Part shown: in pieces, positions 18,172-27,329 of the stretch
Layout of the letters: the number at the start of each line of letters is the position of its first letter
How positions within the stretch are numbered: the first letter of the stretch is position 1
Assembly (NCBI RefSeq): GCF_900101545.1
Contig: NZ_FMZU01000008.1
Span: 62,001 to 126,000 of the forward strand
Direction of reading: 5' to 3'
Source: Variovorax sp. CF079
GTDB lineage: Bacteria > Pseudomonadota > Gammaproteobacteria > Burkholderiales > Burkholderiaceae_C
Length of the DNA stretch: 64,000 nt
Notes under the pieces: model-generated
What the model was told of the DNA's origin: nothing
Database searches by the model: none
What the model saw: only the letters and a program-made list of their open reading frames with translations
Translations under genes and position numbers: made by a program

Positions 18172-19617
18172 CTACACCGCCATGATCGAGACGGCCTTGG
18201 TGTTCAAGTACGCCTCCATCGCCTCCGGACCACCCTCGGAGCCGTAGCCCGAGTCCTTGATGCCGCCGAAGGGCATCTCCGGCGTGGGCGCGGCCGGCTG
18301 GTTGATCCACAGCATGCCGACTTCCATCTGCTGCGACAGCAGGTGCGCGTTCTTGATCGACTTCGTGAACGCGTAGCCCGCAAGGCCGAAAGGCAGGCGG
18401 TTGGCTTCGGCGATCGCTTCTTCGAGCGTGTCGAAACCGCGGATGGCGGCGATCGGGCCGAAAGGTTCGTTGTTGAACACGTCGGCTTCGAGCGAGACGT
18501 CCGTCAGCACGGTGGGCGCGAAGAAGTTGCCGGAGGAGCCCACGCGTTCGCCGCCGGTGGCGACCTTGGCGCCCGTGGCGCGCGCGTCGTCGAGCACCTT
18601 CGCCATCGCAGTGAGCCGGCGCGCGTTCGCGAGCGGCCCAAGAGTCGTGCCTTCGGCCAGGCCGTCGCCGAGCTTGAGGCTCTCGGCATGCTTCACCATC
18701 GCTTCGGCGAAGGCTTGCTTGATGCTGTTGTGCACGAGGAAGCGCGTCGGCGAGATGCACACCTGCCCCGCGTTGCGGAACTTGGCACCGCCCGAGGCCT
18801 TCACGGCCAGCGCGACGTCGGCGTCCTCGGCCACGATCACGGGGGCGTGACCGCCCAGCTCCATGGTGGCGCGCTTCATGTGCGCGCCGGCCAGGGCCGC
18901 GAGCTGCTTGCCCACCGGCGTCGAGCCGGTGAAAGTGACCTTGCGGATGATGGGGTGCGGAATCAGGTAGCTCGAGATCTCGGCCGGATCGCCGAACACC
19001 AGGCCGACCGTGCCCGCGGGCACGCCCGCATCCACGAAGGCCTGCAGCAGCGCCGCCGGAGAGGCCGGCGTTTCTTCCGGCGCCTTGACGAGGAAGGAGC
19101 AACCGCTCGCGAGCGCAGCGCCGAGCTTGCGCACGATCTGGTTGATCGGGAAGTTCCACGGCGTGAACGCGGCCACGGGGCCGAGCGGCTCCTTGATCAC
19201 CAGCTGCTGCGCCGCGAGGTTGCGCGACGGCACGATGCGGCCATAGACGCGCCGGCCTTCGTCGGCGAACCATTCGATGATGTCGGCGCCGGCGAGTACC
19301 TCGCCACGCGCTTCGACGAAGGGCTTGCCCTGCTCCTGCGTGAGCAGGCGGGCGATGTCGGCGGCGCGTTCGCGCACCAGGCCTGCGGCCTTGCGCATCG
19401 TCGCTGCGCGTTCGTTGGCCGGGATCTTGCGCCAGGCTTCGAAGCCGCGCTGCGCGGCGGCCAGTGCCCGGTCCAGGTCGGGAATGCCGGCGTGGGCGAC
19501 CTTGCCGATGGGCTTGCCCGTGGCAGGGTTGATCACGTCCAGGGTCTTGCCGCTCGCGGCGTCGCACCATTCATTCTCGATCAGCAGTCGGGTGTCGGTG
19601 TAGCTTGCTGTGCTCAT
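18172..19617 (-). CDS. NAD(P)-dependent aldehyde dehydrogenase (succinate-semialdehyde type)
   Basis: 481 residues with a complete ALDH fold. The cofactor domain includes [10 protein letters not shown] and [10 protein letters not shown]; the catalytic Glu is in [11 protein letters not shown] and the catalytic Cys in [21 protein letters not shown] and the C-terminal [12 protein letters not shown] follow. The N-terminus ([21 protein letters not shown]) is of the succinate-semialdehyde dehydrogenase class. It lies 100 bp downstream of the acetolactate-synthase-type gene on the same strand, so a joint role (oxidising an aldehyde formed by a ThDP-dependent decarboxylation) is conceivable but unproven. 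Confidence 0.9.
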   Translation of the reverse strand: MSTASYTDTRLLIENEWCDAASGKTLDVINPATGKPIGKVAHAGIPDLDRALAAAQRGFEAWRKIPANERAATMRKAAGLVRERAADIARLLTQEQGKPFVEARGEVLAGADIIEWFADEGRRVYGRIVPSRNLAAQQLVIKEPLGPVAAFTPWNFPINQIVRKLGAALASGCSFLVKAPEETPASPAALLQAFVDAGVPAGTVGLVFGDPAEISSYLIPHPIIRKVTFTGSTPVGKQLAALAGAHMKRATMELGGHAPVIVAEDADVALAVKASGGAKFRNAGQVCISPTRFLVHNSIKQAFAEAMVKHAESLKLGDGLAEGTTLGPLANARRLTAMAKVLDDARATGAKVATGGERVGSSGNFFAPTVLTDVSLEADVFNNEPFGPIAAIRGFDTLEEAIAEANRLPFGLAGYAFTKSIKNAHLLSQQMEVGMLWINQPAAPTPEMPFGGIKDSGYGSEGGPEAMEAYLNTKAVSIMAV

Positions 19618-19717
19618 GTCGGTCCTTGGGGTTCTTTCCGAGTATTGATGCTGGTGCGCGATCCGATCGCGCGGCCAGCCGCCATTGTCACCCCTGACGG
19701 TTTTCCGGCCCTCGCAG

Positions 19718-21469
19718 TCAGTCTTCCACGTACCACCGGTCCTTGGTGAGCATCACGCGATGGTGGCCCTGGCCGGCCGGCATCATCGGAAAGCAGTTCT
19801 CCTGCGGGGCCACTTGTGCGTCGAGGAAGAAGGGGCCCTCGTACCCTATGCACTCGGCCAGCGCGGCCTGCAGTTCGGCAGGGTCCGACACGCGCCGCGC
19901 ACCCCAGCCGAAAGCCCTGGCCAGCGCCACGAAATCGGGCAGCGCCTCGTTCCAGCTGTGGCTCAGCCGGTTGCCGTGATTCAGTTCCTGCCACTGGCGC
20001 ACCATGCCCATGTAGCCGTTGTTGCACAACACGAGCTTCACGGGCGTTCGGTGCTGCATGGCCGTGGAAAGCTCCTGGATATTCATGAGTACCGAGGCGT
20101 CGCCGCTCACGCAGACGACGAGCTCCTCGGGGTGCGCGATCTGCGCGCCGATGGCCGCCGGCAGGCCATAGCCCATGGTGCCGGCCCCGCCCGATGTCAG
20201 CCAGCAGCGCGGGCGCTCGAAGCGCAGGTACTGTGCGGCCCACATCTGGTGCTGGCCGACATCGGTGGAGACGATGGCGTCGCGGCCTTCTATGGCCTGC
20301 TGCAGCGAGCGCATCAGCTGCTGCGGCAGGATGGCGTCGCTGCGCGCAGCGAAGTCCAGGCAGCGTTGCGCGCGCCAGCGCTCGATGCGCTGCCACCAGG
20401 GCGCGAGCCGCTCCGGCGTGAGGCCGTCGAGCGCGGGCAGCGCAAGCAGTGCATCCAGCACCGCGCCGCAATCGCCGACCAATGGAGCGTCAACCCGCAC
20501 CACCTTGTTGATGCTGCTGGGATCGATGTCGATGTGAATCTTGCGCGCATGCGGACAGAACTCGTCGAGCTTGCCCGTCACTCGGTCATCGAAACGCGCG
20601 CCGACGCAGACCACGAGATCGGCCTCGTGCATCGCAAGGTTGGCCTCCAGCGTGCCGTGCATGCCCAGCATGCCGAGAAAGCGCGGGTCGGAGGCCGGGA
20701 AGGCGCCGAGTCCCATCAAGGTCAGCGTGCAGGGTGCGTCGAGGCGATGCACGAGGCGCGTGAAGGCTTCGCATGCGCCGGGACCGGCGTTGACGAGCCC
20801 ACCGCCACCGTAGAGGACGGGCCGGCGGGCGGTCGAGAGAAGATCCGCCGCGCGCTGCAGGCTGGCGTACGGCGGCAGTCGTGCATCGGGGCCGGGCCGC
20901 CGCGGCGTCGAGGCCGGCTGGCCGGTCAGCGGCGCGAGCTGAACATCCTTCGGCACGTCGAGCAGCACCGGCCCCGGGCGCCCGGAGGCGGCGATGCGCA
21001 GCGCACGCCGCACCACGGCCGGGATCTCGTCGGCGATGCGGGTCTGGTGATTCCACTTCGTCACCGGCCGCGACATGCCGAGTGCATCGCTTTCCTGAAA
21101 CGCGTTGGTGCCGATCACGCCGGTTGCAACCTGGCCGCTGATGCACAGCACGGGCACCGAGTCGCTGATCGCATCGAGCAGGCCGGTGATGGTGTTGCCG
21201 ACACCCGGCCCCGAGGTCACGAGCACCACGCCCACGCGGCCGGTGCTGCGCGCGTAGCCTTCGGCCGCATGGACCGCCGCCTGCTCGTGCCGCACCAGCA
21301 CATGCCGCAGCCGAGGCTCGCCGTGCAGTGCGTCGTAGAGCGGCAGCGCGGCGCCGCCGGGATAGCCGAAGATGGTGTCGATGCCGCATTCGATCAGGGT
21401 GTCGAGCAGGGCTTCGGCGCCGTTGCGCAGCGTGACAGTCGGGACGGAGGAGGCGATGGTGGCGTGCAT
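19718..21469 (-). CDS. Acetolactate synthase large-subunit-type ThDP enzyme
   Basis: 583 residues from the ATG at 21469 (GGAAGA about 10 nt upstream). The ThDP-activating Glu is in [15 protein letters not shown], the cofactor-binding region is [15 protein letters not shown] plus [14 protein letters not shown], and the segment [10 protein letters not shown] with the Trp of VRQW is diagnostic of true acetohydroxyacid synthases rather than other ThDP decarboxylases. The FAD domain lies between. It would make 2-acetolactate or 2-aceto-2-hydroxybutyrate. No ilvN-type small subunit is adjacent, so it is either a catabolic/anabolic stand-alone enzyme or a paralogue. It is divergent from an Lrp/AsnC regulator (64 bp). 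Confidence 0.88.
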   Translation of the reverse strand: MHATIASSVPTVTLRNGAEALLDTLIECGIDTIFGYPGGAALPLYDALHGEPRLRHVLVRHEQAAVHAAEGYARSTGRVGVVLVTSGPGVGNTITGLLDAISDSVPVLCISGQVATGVIGTNAFQESDALGMSRPVTKWNHQTRIADEIPAVVRRALRIAASGRPGPVLLDVPKDVQLAPLTGQPASTPRRPGPDARLPPYASLQRAADLLSTARRPVLYGGGGLVNAGPGACEAFTRLVHRLDAPCTLTLMGLGAFPASDPRFLGMLGMHGTLEANLAMHEADLVVCVGARFDDRVTGKLDEFCPHARKIHIDIDPSSINKVVRVDAPLVGDCGAVLDALLALPALDGLTPERLAPWWQRIERWRAQRCLDFAARSDAILPQQLMRSLQQAIEGRDAIVSTDVGQHQMWAAQYLRFERPRCWLTSGGAGTMGYGLPAAIGAQIAHPEELVVCVSGDASVLMNIQELSTAMQHRTPVKLVLCNNGYMGMVRQWQELNHGNRLSHSWNEALPDFVALARAFGWGARRVSDPAELQAALAECIGYEGPFFLDAQVAPQENCFPMMPAGQGHHRVMLTKDRWYVED

Positions 21470-21492
21470 GCACCGATTCTTCCGGTTTCGAT

Positions 21493-21526
21493 GCAGAATT
21501 TGCTTCATTCTTTCAAGCAATTCTGC
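21493..21526. promoter_or_regulatory. Imperfect inverted repeat, candidate Lrp/AsnC operator
   Basis: GCAGAATTTGCTT (21493-21505) and AAGCAATTCTGC (21515-21526) are an inverted repeat with one base missing in the right arm, in the 64-bp region between the divergent acetolactate-synthase and Lrp-family genes. The local AT-richness contrasts with the surroundings. Position and symmetry fit an autoregulatory operator controlling both genes; this is inference. Confidence 0.5.
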
Positions 21527-21533
21527 TGATTTC

Positions 21534-22028
21534 ATGAAGATCAATCGCCAAAACAAGAAAACAAACGAAGAATCATTCGACAGATTCGATATGGCGATCC
21601 TGCGTGCGCTTCTGCACGACTCGCGCAAGACGCTGCAGGAAATCGGCGCCGAGGTCGGGCTGTCGCCGACGAGCTGCTGGAGCCGCATCAAGAAGCTCGA
21701 AGCGCAGGAAGTGATCAAGCGCTACACGGTCGACCTCGATGCCGCCAAGCTCGGCTACCACGACTCCGTGATCGTGCAACTCACGCTGGAAAGCCACAGC
21801 GACGAGACGCTCTACGAGTTCGGCCGCGTGCTCGCCACCATTCCCGAAGTCCAGGAGGCCTACCTGGTCTCAGGCGACTACGACTACTACATCCGCATCG
21901 CGGTGCGCGACACGCGCGACTACGAGCGGCTGCTGCGCGAGAAGCTCTACAAGATTCCGGGCATCCGCCACAGCCAGTCGCACTTCGTGCTGCGCGTGCT
22001 CAAGGAAGCGAGCGTGCCGCTGGCCTGA
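21534..22028 (+). CDS. Lrp/AsnC family transcriptional regulator
   Basis: 164 residues. After an unusual basic, polar N-terminus (KINRQNKKTNEE), the winged HTH runs from FDMAILRALL to VIKRYTVDLD with the recognition helix in LSPTSCWSRIKKLEAQ. The C-terminal RAM (effector-binding) domain includes VQEAYLVSGDYDYYIRIAVRD. Lrp/AsnC proteins form octamers that respond to amino acids. The divergent ThDP enzyme gene is the likely main target, with the inverted repeat at 21493-21526 as candidate site. The 5' end is noticeably AT-richer than neighbouring genes. Confidence 0.9.
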   Translation: MKINRQNKKTNEESFDRFDMAILRALLHDSRKTLQEIGAEVGLSPTSCWSRIKKLEAQEVIKRYTVDLDAAKLGYHDSVIVQLTLESHSDETLYEFGRVLATIPEVQEAYLVSGDYDYYIRIAVRDTRDYERLLREKLYKIPGIRHSQSHFVLRVLKEASVPLA

Positions 22029-22043
22029 TCGCGCCCCAAAGGA

Positions 22044-22066
22044 AAAGCCCGCCGAAGGCGGGCTTT
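22044..22066. terminator. Bidirectional intrinsic terminator between the Lrp-type and helicase genes
   Basis: Perfect 10-bp stem AAAGCCCGCC / GGCGGGCTTT with a 3-nt loop (GAA). A and T flanks on both sides allow it to serve both convergent genes. Confidence 0.85.
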
Positions 22067-22086
22067 GTCATGTGCGCAGCAGGCGC

Positions 22087-23877
22087 TCAGCGCGTGGGCT
22101 TGAAGGCGCGCCGTTGGGCGTCGCGAGGCACGAACACCTTGCCGCCGCCGTTGTTGCCGCGCGGTGCGAAACCATCGCCGCGGCCTGCGCCGGCTGCGCC
22201 GCCGCGGGGTGCGCTATCGCCCCAGCCGGGCTTGCGGCCATAGCCGGCAGCGTCGTCGCGACCGCCGCCGAAGCCCGCATTGCCCTTGTGCTGGAAGCCA
22301 CGCGGTGCCGGTGCACCCGGGCCGCGTGCAGGACCGCGATCATTGAAACCGCTGGCGCCCGCATAGCCGCCTGCGGGGCCGCCACGATGACCGCCGCCGC
22401 CGCCGAACTTGCGATCGCGCGAGTGGTTGTCACGGCTGTCGCGGCCACGGCCACCGAAGTCGCCTCCCGGGCGCGACTGCGGCGAGCGCTGCTGCGGCTC
22501 GAGACCGGGGACCACCTCGGCCTTGAACTGCTGGCGGCTGTACGACTCGATGTCGAAGATCTTGCGGCGATCGCGGAACTCGGCGAAGGTCACGGCCAGG
22601 CCGTCGCGCCCTGCCCGGCCGGTGCGGCCGATGCGGTGGGTGTAGTCCTCGGCCTTCATCGGCAGGCCGAAGTTGAAGACGTGCGTGATGGTCGGCACGT
22701 CGATGCCGCGGGCGGCCACGTCGGTGGCCACGAGGATCTGCACCTGGCCCTGGCGCAGCGCCATCAGCCGGCGATTGCGCAGGCCTTGGCTCAGCGCGCC
22801 GTGCAGCGCCACGGCACTGAAGCCGTCCTGCTGCAGGTCGTTGGCGAGGCCGTCGCATTCGACCTGCGTGCTCGCGAACACGATGGCTTGGTTGATGGTG
22901 GTGTCGCGCAGCCAGTGGTCGAGCAGCTTGCGCTTGTGCTGGGAGTGGTCGGCCCAGAACAGTACCTGCTTGATGTTGGCGTGCTTCTCCTGCGGGCTGT
23001 CGATGGTCACGCGCTGCGGCTCGCGCATCACGCGCTGCGCCAGCTGCTGGATGCGCGGCGCGAAGGTGGCGCTGAACATCATGGTCTGCTGGCGCTCGAT
23101 GGTCAGCTGGTTGACTTCGGCGAGGTCGTCCGCAAAGCCGAGGTCGAGCATGCGATCGGCCTCGTCGACGACCAGGAACTTGACCTGGTCGAGCTTGATC
23201 TGCATCGAGCGCTGCAGGTCGAGCAGACGGCCGGGCGTGGCGACCACGAGGTCTGCGTTCTGCAGCCGGGCGATCTGCAACTGGTAGGGCATGCCGCCCA
23301 CCACGTTGGCGATGCGCAGGCCGCGGCAATGGCGGACCAGGTCGATCGCGTCATGCGCCACCTGTTGGGCGAGTTCGCGCGTGGGGCACAGGATCAGAGC
23401 GCCGGGCGTGGCCGCCTTGAAATGGCGCGCGTTGGTCGGGTCCTTGCGCTTGGGCTTCTTCGGCAGAGCTTCGCCGCGCGCGGCGGCTTCGGCGGCCAGG
23501 CGCTGGAATTCGGCCTTGGCCGCAGCCTCGGCTTCGGCCTGGCGCTGCAGCAGGGTGTGCAGCACGGGCAGCAGGAAGGCGGCGGTCTTGCCGCTACCGG
23601 TCTGGCTCGACACCATCAGGTCGACGAAGCGCGTGGCGCCGTCGGCCTGGCCGCTGGCGGTCATGGCGCGCGGAATCACTTGTTCCTGCACGGTGGTCGG
23701 CTGGGTGAAGCCCAGGTCTTCGACCGCGGCGATCAGCTCGGGCGCGAGGCCGAGCTTGATGAAGCCGTTGGGCAGCTTCGGCTCGGTGGCTTCGACGGCG
23801 TCGAGCGCCTCGAAGGAAGTCGTTTCATCGGATTGCACAGGCGCAAAGTCGCCCTGCGCTTCAAAAGCGTCGGTCAT
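22087..23877 (-). CDS. DEAD-box ATP-dependent RNA helicase with Gly/Arg-rich tail
   Basis: 596 residues. Motifs in order: Q-motif GFTQPTTVQEQVIP, I SSQTGSGKTAAF, Ia PTRELAQQV, Ib ATPGRLLDL, II VDEADRMLD, III SATFAPR, V ATDVAARGIDV, VI HRIGRTGRAGRDG. Two features stand out: an Ala/Glu/Lys-rich insertion between motifs I and Ia (about residues 112-150, RQAEAEAAAKAEF and following) and a long C-terminal tail (about residues 465-596) rich in Gly, Arg and Asp, typical of RNA-chaperoning RhlE-like helicases. It probably remodels rRNA or mRNA structures. The transcript seems to start with a structured leader (hairpin at 23956-23979). Confidence 0.95.
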   Translation of the reverse strand: MTDAFEAQGDFAPVQSDETTSFEALDAVEATEPKLPNGFIKLGLAPELIAAVEDLGFTQPTTVQEQVIPRAMTASGQADGATRFVDLMVSSQTGSGKTAAFLLPVLHTLLQRQAEAEAAAKAEFQRLAAEAAARGEALPKKPKRKDPTNARHFKAATPGALILCPTRELAQQVAHDAIDLVRHCRGLRIANVVGGMPYQLQIARLQNADLVVATPGRLLDLQRSMQIKLDQVKFLVVDEADRMLDLGFADDLAEVNQLTIERQQTMMFSATFAPRIQQLAQRVMREPQRVTIDSPQEKHANIKQVLFWADHSQHKRKLLDHWLRDTTINQAIVFASTQVECDGLANDLQQDGFSAVALHGALSQGLRNRRLMALRQGQVQILVATDVAARGIDVPTITHVFNFGLPMKAEDYTHRIGRTGRAGRDGLAVTFAEFRDRRKIFDIESYSRQQFKAEVVPGLEPQQRSPQSRPGGDFGGRGRDSRDNHSRDRKFGGGGGHRGGPAGGYAGASGFNDRGPARGPGAPAPRGFQHKGNAGFGGGRDDAAGYGRKPGWGDSAPRGGAAGAGRGDGFAPRGNNGGGKVFVPRDAQRRAFKPTR

Positions 23878-23955
23878 TCAGAAATCTCATACGCGAGCGC
23901 TGCCGTGGGCGGCGCTCCGTTGGGTGGTGAAAAACATCAACCATCCAACGACATT

Positions 23956-23979
23956 CAGCAAGGACTTTCGTCTTTGCTG
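23956..23979 (-). other. Stem-loop in the DEAD-box helicase leader
   Basis: Read on the helicase coding strand, CAGCAA-A-GAC and GTC-C-TTGCTG pair (6 + 3 bp with one A-C mismatch) around a GAAA tetraloop, about 80 nt upstream of the start codon. The 212-bp region 23878-24089 also holds the orn terminator. A structured 5' untranslated region is common for helicase genes under cold or autogenous control, but no such control is shown here. Confidence 0.4.
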
Positions 23980-24021
23980 CGGCCCATTCAACGGGGCGCG
24001 GTGTGCAAGATAGGGAGATGC

Positions 24022-24054
24022 AAGAAAACGCTGCCTGAAGGGTCCCCGGCAGCG
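24022..24054 (-). terminator. Intrinsic terminator of orn
   Basis: On the minus strand, CGCTGCC and GGCAGCG form a 7-bp stem with a 12-nt loop followed by TTTTCTT, 35 nt after the orn stop codon. Confidence 0.7.
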
Positions 24055-24089
24055 AAGCCGATGATTATCGCATGGCTTCGGGTTTTTAC

Positions 24090-24686
24090 CTAATCCGCAA
24101 TGCGCAAGAAGGTATCGCGGTAGTGCGCGAGCTCCTCGATCGACTCGTGGACATCGGCCAGCGCGGTATGCGCCTGCTGCTTCTTGAAGGCGTTGTAGGC
24201 GGCCGGCTTCCAGCGCTTGGCCAGTTCCTTGAGCGTGCTGACGTCGAGGTTGCGGTAATGGAAATAGGCTTCCAGCTTCGGCATGTACTTGACCAGGAAG
24301 CGCCGGTCCTGGCCTATGGTGTTGCCGCACATCGGCGAGCCGTTCTTCGGGATGTAGCGCGCGACGAACTCGAGCAGTTGCTGCTCGGCCGCGGCCTCGT
24401 CCAACGTGGAGGCCTTGACCTTGTCGATCAGCCCGCTGCGGCCATGCGTTCCCTTGTTCCAGGAATCCATGCCGTCGAGCACCTCGTCGCTCTGGTGGAT
24501 GACGAGCACGGGGCCGTCGATGCGCGGCACCAGATCGGGGCCGGTCACGACGACGGCGATCTCGAGCAGGCGCTCTTTTTCGGGGTCGAGGCCGCTCATC
24601 TCGCAGTCCAGCCAGACGAGGTTCTGGTCGCTCTTCTTGAGGGTGGTGGCGGGCACGGGCGCGGTCGGGGCGGTGGATTCTGACAT
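24090..24686 (-). CDS. orn: Oligoribonuclease
   Basis: 198 residues, slightly longer than E. coli Orn (181) because of a Pro/Ala/Thr-rich N-terminal extension of about 18 residues. DEDDh exonuclease motifs: Exo [14 protein letters not shown] (Asp27, Glu29), Exo [14 protein letters not shown], and Exo III with the catalytic His in [14 protein letters not shown]. It degrades 2-5-nt RNA fragments (nanoRNA, pGpG) to mononucleotides, finishing mRNA decay and cyclic-di-GMP breakdown. It is divergent from the M48 protease gene (64 bp) and followed by its own terminator. Confidence 0.97.
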   Translation of the reverse strand: MSESTAPTAPVPATTLKKSDQNLVWLDCEMSGLDPEKERLLEIAVVVTGPDLVPRIDGPVLVIHQSDEVLDGMDSWNKGTHGRSGLIDKVKASTLDEAAAEQQLLEFVARYIPKNGSPMCGNTIGQDRRFLVKYMPKLEAYFHYRNLDVSTLKELAKRWKPAAYNAFKKQQAHTALADVHESIEELAHYRDTFLRIAD

Positions 24687-24750
24687 CGGGTGATTGTCGT
24701 CGATGACCCTGTGCGCGAGCGGCTGGCGTGCGGGCTAAACTCGCCTCGCC

Positions 24751-26010
24751 ATGTCCGCCGCCCTCCTCTTCACTTTTGCGTTCGCCCTCGCGCTGGCTGC
24801 AGGCCTCGTCGTCAAACTCTGGCTCGCCACGCGGCAGGTGCGTCATGTGGCGCGCCATCGCGATGCAGTGCCTGCGGCCTTCGCGCAGGCCATCGCGCTC
24901 GCAGCGCACCAGAAGGCCGCCGACTACACGGTGGCCAAGACCCGATTCGGCCTGCTCGAAATGGCTTGGGGCACGGCGCTGCTTTTGGGCTGGACCCTGC
25001 TGGGCGGGCTCGACCTCCTCAACAAATTGCTGATGAACTGGATGGGCGGCGGCATGCTGCAGCAGCTCGCGCTGCTCTCTGCCTTCGCGCTGATCAGCGG
25101 CCTGCTCGACCTCCCATTCACGCTCTGGCAGACCTTCAGGCTCGAGGAACGCTTCGGCTTCAACAAGATGACCTGGCGGCTGTGGCTCCTCGACGGCGCC
25201 AAGTCGCTGCTGCTGGGCGCGCTCATCGGCCTGCCCATCGCGGCGTTGATGCTCTGGCTCATGGGCGCGGCCGGCAACCTGTGGTGGCTGTGGGCCTGGG
25301 GCGCCTGGATGGCATTCAATCTGCTGCTGATGCTGGTCTATCCGACCTTCATTGCGCCGCTCTTCAACAAGTTCCAGCCGCTGGACGACGCCACGCTCAA
25401 GGCGCGCGTCAACGCCCTGATGAAGCGCTGCGGCTTTGCCGCCAAGGGCCTGTTCGTGATGGACGGCAGCAAGCGCAGCGCGCATGCCAACGCCTATTTC
25501 ACCGGCTTCGGCGCCAGCAAGCGCGTCGTCTTCTACGACACGCTGCTGCGCCAGCTCAGCGCCGGCGAAGTGGAGGCCGTGCTCGCGCACGAACTGGGCC
25601 ACTTCAAGCACCGGCACGTCGTGAAGCGCATGGCCGCGATGTTCGCGCTGAGCCTGGCCGGCTTCGCGCTGCTGGGCTGGCTGTCGGTCCATTCGTGGTT
25701 CTATGTCGGCCTCGGCGTACAGCCCAACATGGCAGCGCCCAACGATGCACTCGCCATCCTGCTCTTCATGCTCGCGGTGCCGGTCTTCGGCTTCTTCGTC
25801 GCGCCGCTGCCGGTGCGCATTTCCCGCAAGCACGAGTTCGAGGCCGACGCCTATGCGATCGCGCAAACCAGCGGCGCCGACCTCTCGGCGGCGCTGCTCA
25901 AGCTCTACCAGGACAACGCCTCGACGCTGACACCCGACCCGGTGTTCGTCAAGTTCTACTACTCGCACCCGCCCGCATCCGAGCGCCTTGCGCGCATGGT
26001 CGCGGGTTGA
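24751..26010 (+). CDS. M48 family membrane metalloprotease (Ste24/CAAX protease 1-like)
   Basis: 419 residues with several membrane helices (about 2-22, 68-90, 100-120, 150-195, 295-320, 328-350). The zinc site is intact: HELGH at residues 280-284 (LAHELGHFKHRH) and the third ligand Glu362 in KHEFEADAYA. N-terminal FRLEERFGFNKM is typical of Ste24-type M48A proteases rather than HtpX. The active site would face a membrane-enclosed chamber; likely roles are membrane-protein quality control. It is the first gene of a co-directional run with phhB, rsgA and a glycosyltransferase gene. Confidence 0.92.
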   Translation: MSAALLFTFAFALALAAGLVVKLWLATRQVRHVARHRDAVPAAFAQAIALAAHQKAADYTVAKTRFGLLEMAWGTALLLGWTLLGGLDLLNKLLMNWMGGGMLQQLALLSAFALISGLLDLPFTLWQTFRLEERFGFNKMTWRLWLLDGAKSLLLGALIGLPIAALMLWLMGAAGNLWWLWAWGAWMAFNLLLMLVYPTFIAPLFNKFQPLDDATLKARVNALMKRCGFAAKGLFVMDGSKRSAHANAYFTGFGASKRVVFYDTLLRQLSAGEVEAVLAHELGHFKHRHVVKRMAAMFALSLAGFALLGWLSVHSWFYVGLGVQPNMAAPNDALAILLFMLAVPVFGFFVAPLPVRISRKHEFEADAYAIAQTSGADLSAALLKLYQDNASTLTPDPVFVKFYYSHPPASERLARMVAG

Positions 26011-26027
26011 ACCTGAGAAAGCCGACC

Positions 26028-26369
26028 ATGAGCAGCATGTTCAAACCCAAGGACTGGAAGCAGCACGCACGCCGCGCACTGAGCGCCACCGAGATCGTCG
26101 CCGGCCTGGCGCGGCTCGACGGCTGGAAGCTGACCGGCGACGGCGCCGATGTCGCGATCGAGAAGACTTTCAGCTTCGCGAACTACTTCGAGACCATCGC
26201 CTTCGTGAACGCACTGGCCTTCATTGCGCACACGCAAGACCACCACCCCGACCTTTCGGTGCACTACAACCGCTGCGTCGTACGCTTCAACACGCACGAC
26301 GTGGGCGGCATCTCGGCCACGGATTTCGAGTGCGCGACGCAGGCGGATGCCCTGCTGGCAACGGCCTGA
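26028..26369 (+). CDS. phhB: 4a-hydroxytetrahydrobiopterin dehydratase (pterin-4a-carbinolamine dehydratase)
   Basis: 113 residues, family-typical length, from the ATG at 26028. The active-site signature HTQDHHPDLSVHYNRCVV holds the three catalytic His residues, preceded by ANYFETIAFVNALAF. It dehydrates the 4a-carbinolamine formed by aromatic amino-acid hydroxylases, recycling the pterin cofactor of phenylalanine hydroxylase. No phhA lies in the window. It is 17 bp after the protease gene and 18 bp before rsgA, suggesting one transcript. Confidence 0.93.
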   Translation: MSSMFKPKDWKQHARRALSATEIVAGLARLDGWKLTGDGADVAIEKTFSFANYFETIAFVNALAFIAHTQDHHPDLSVHYNRCVVRFNTHDVGGISATDFECATQADALLATA

Positions 26370-26387
26370 GCCCGATGGAACGCGCCC

Positions 26388-27329
26388 TTGGCTAAGCAAC
26401 GCAGCGGCGCCGAGGGTGCCGCATTGCGCGACGGACTCGTCATTGCCAGCCATGGCCGCCACTGCCTCGTCGAAACACCCGAGGGCGAACGACTGATTTG
26501 CCATCCGCGCGGCAAGAAGAGCCAGGCCGTGGTGGGCGACCGGGTACGCTGGCAGGCCAGCGAGGACGAGGGCACCATCGAGCAGGTACAGCAGAGGAAG
26601 AACCTGTTCTACCGGCAGGACGAGATTCGCACCAAGTCCTTCGCGGCCAATCTCGACCAGGTACTCATCCTGATCGCGGCCGAGCCCGAGTTCTCCGAAA
26701 CCCAATTGGCGCGTGCGCTGATCGCGGCCGCGGCCGAACGCATCGCGCCGATCATCGCGCTCAACAAGAGCGATGTCGTCGCCCCCTTCGAACGGGCCTG
26801 GGCCAGGCTGGCGCCCTACCGCCGGATGCACCATGGCGTGTTGCCGCTGTCGCTCAAGGCCTCGCCGGAGGCCGATCGCGCAACCTTGATGAAGCTGCTG
26901 GCGGGCAAGACCACCCTGGTGCTCGGTCCGTCGGGCGCCGGCAAGAGCACGCTCACCAACCTGCTGGTGCCGGCCGCGCTGGCCTCGACGGCAGAGATTT
27001 CGCAGGCGCTCAATTCGGGCAAGCACACCACGACCAGCACCACCTGGTACTGGGTGGACGACGCGCGGACCACGGCGCTGATCGATTCGCCGGGCTTCCA
27101 GGAATTCGGACTGAATCACATCGAAGCGATGCAACTCGCGCACCTGATGACCGACATCGCCGAACACGCCGCGGCATGCAAGTTCTACAACTGCACGCAT
27201 CTGCACGAGCCGGGCTGCGGTGTGATCGCGCAGGTGGAGTCGCCCGGCCATCCGGGTGCGATCAGCCCCTCGCGCTATCGGATCTATGGCGAGCTGTTCG
27301 CCGAACTGAGCCAATCCCGCTACAAATGA
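26388..27329 (+). CDS. rsgA: Ribosome small-subunit-dependent GTPase A
   Basis: 313 residues with a TTG start at 26388; the nearby ATG at 26375 is out of frame. An N-terminal OB fold is followed by a circularly permuted GTPase: G4 NKSD (from Asn126) comes before G1 GPSGAGKST (from Gly180), then G2/G3 with TSTTWYW and IDSPGFQEFGL. The C-terminal zinc-binding motif is CKFYNCTHLHEPGC. It promotes late 30S assembly. The next gene, a glycosyltransferase, overlaps its stop codon (ATGA), implying translational coupling. Confidence 0.96.
   Translation: MAKQRSGAEGAALRDGLVIASHGRHCLVETPEGERLICHPRGKKSQAVVGDRVRWQASEDEGTIEQVQQRKNLFYRQDEIRTKSFAANLDQVLILIAAEPEFSETQLARALIAAAAERIAPIIALNKSDVVAPFERAWARLAPYRRMHHGVLPLSLKASPEADRATLMKLLAGKTTLVLGPSGAGKSTLTNLLVPAALASTAEISQALNSGKHTTTSTTWYWVDDARTTALIDSPGFQEFGLNHIEAMQLAHLMTDIAEHAAACKFYNCTHLHEPGCGVIAQVESPGHPGAISPSRYRIYGELFAELSQSRYK

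Noticed and set aside
21470..21718. Upstream in-frame extension of the acetolactate synthase gene
   Set aside because: It would overlap the divergent Lrp-family gene and its start, contains no homologous sequence, and has no better ribosome-binding site than the ATG at 21469.
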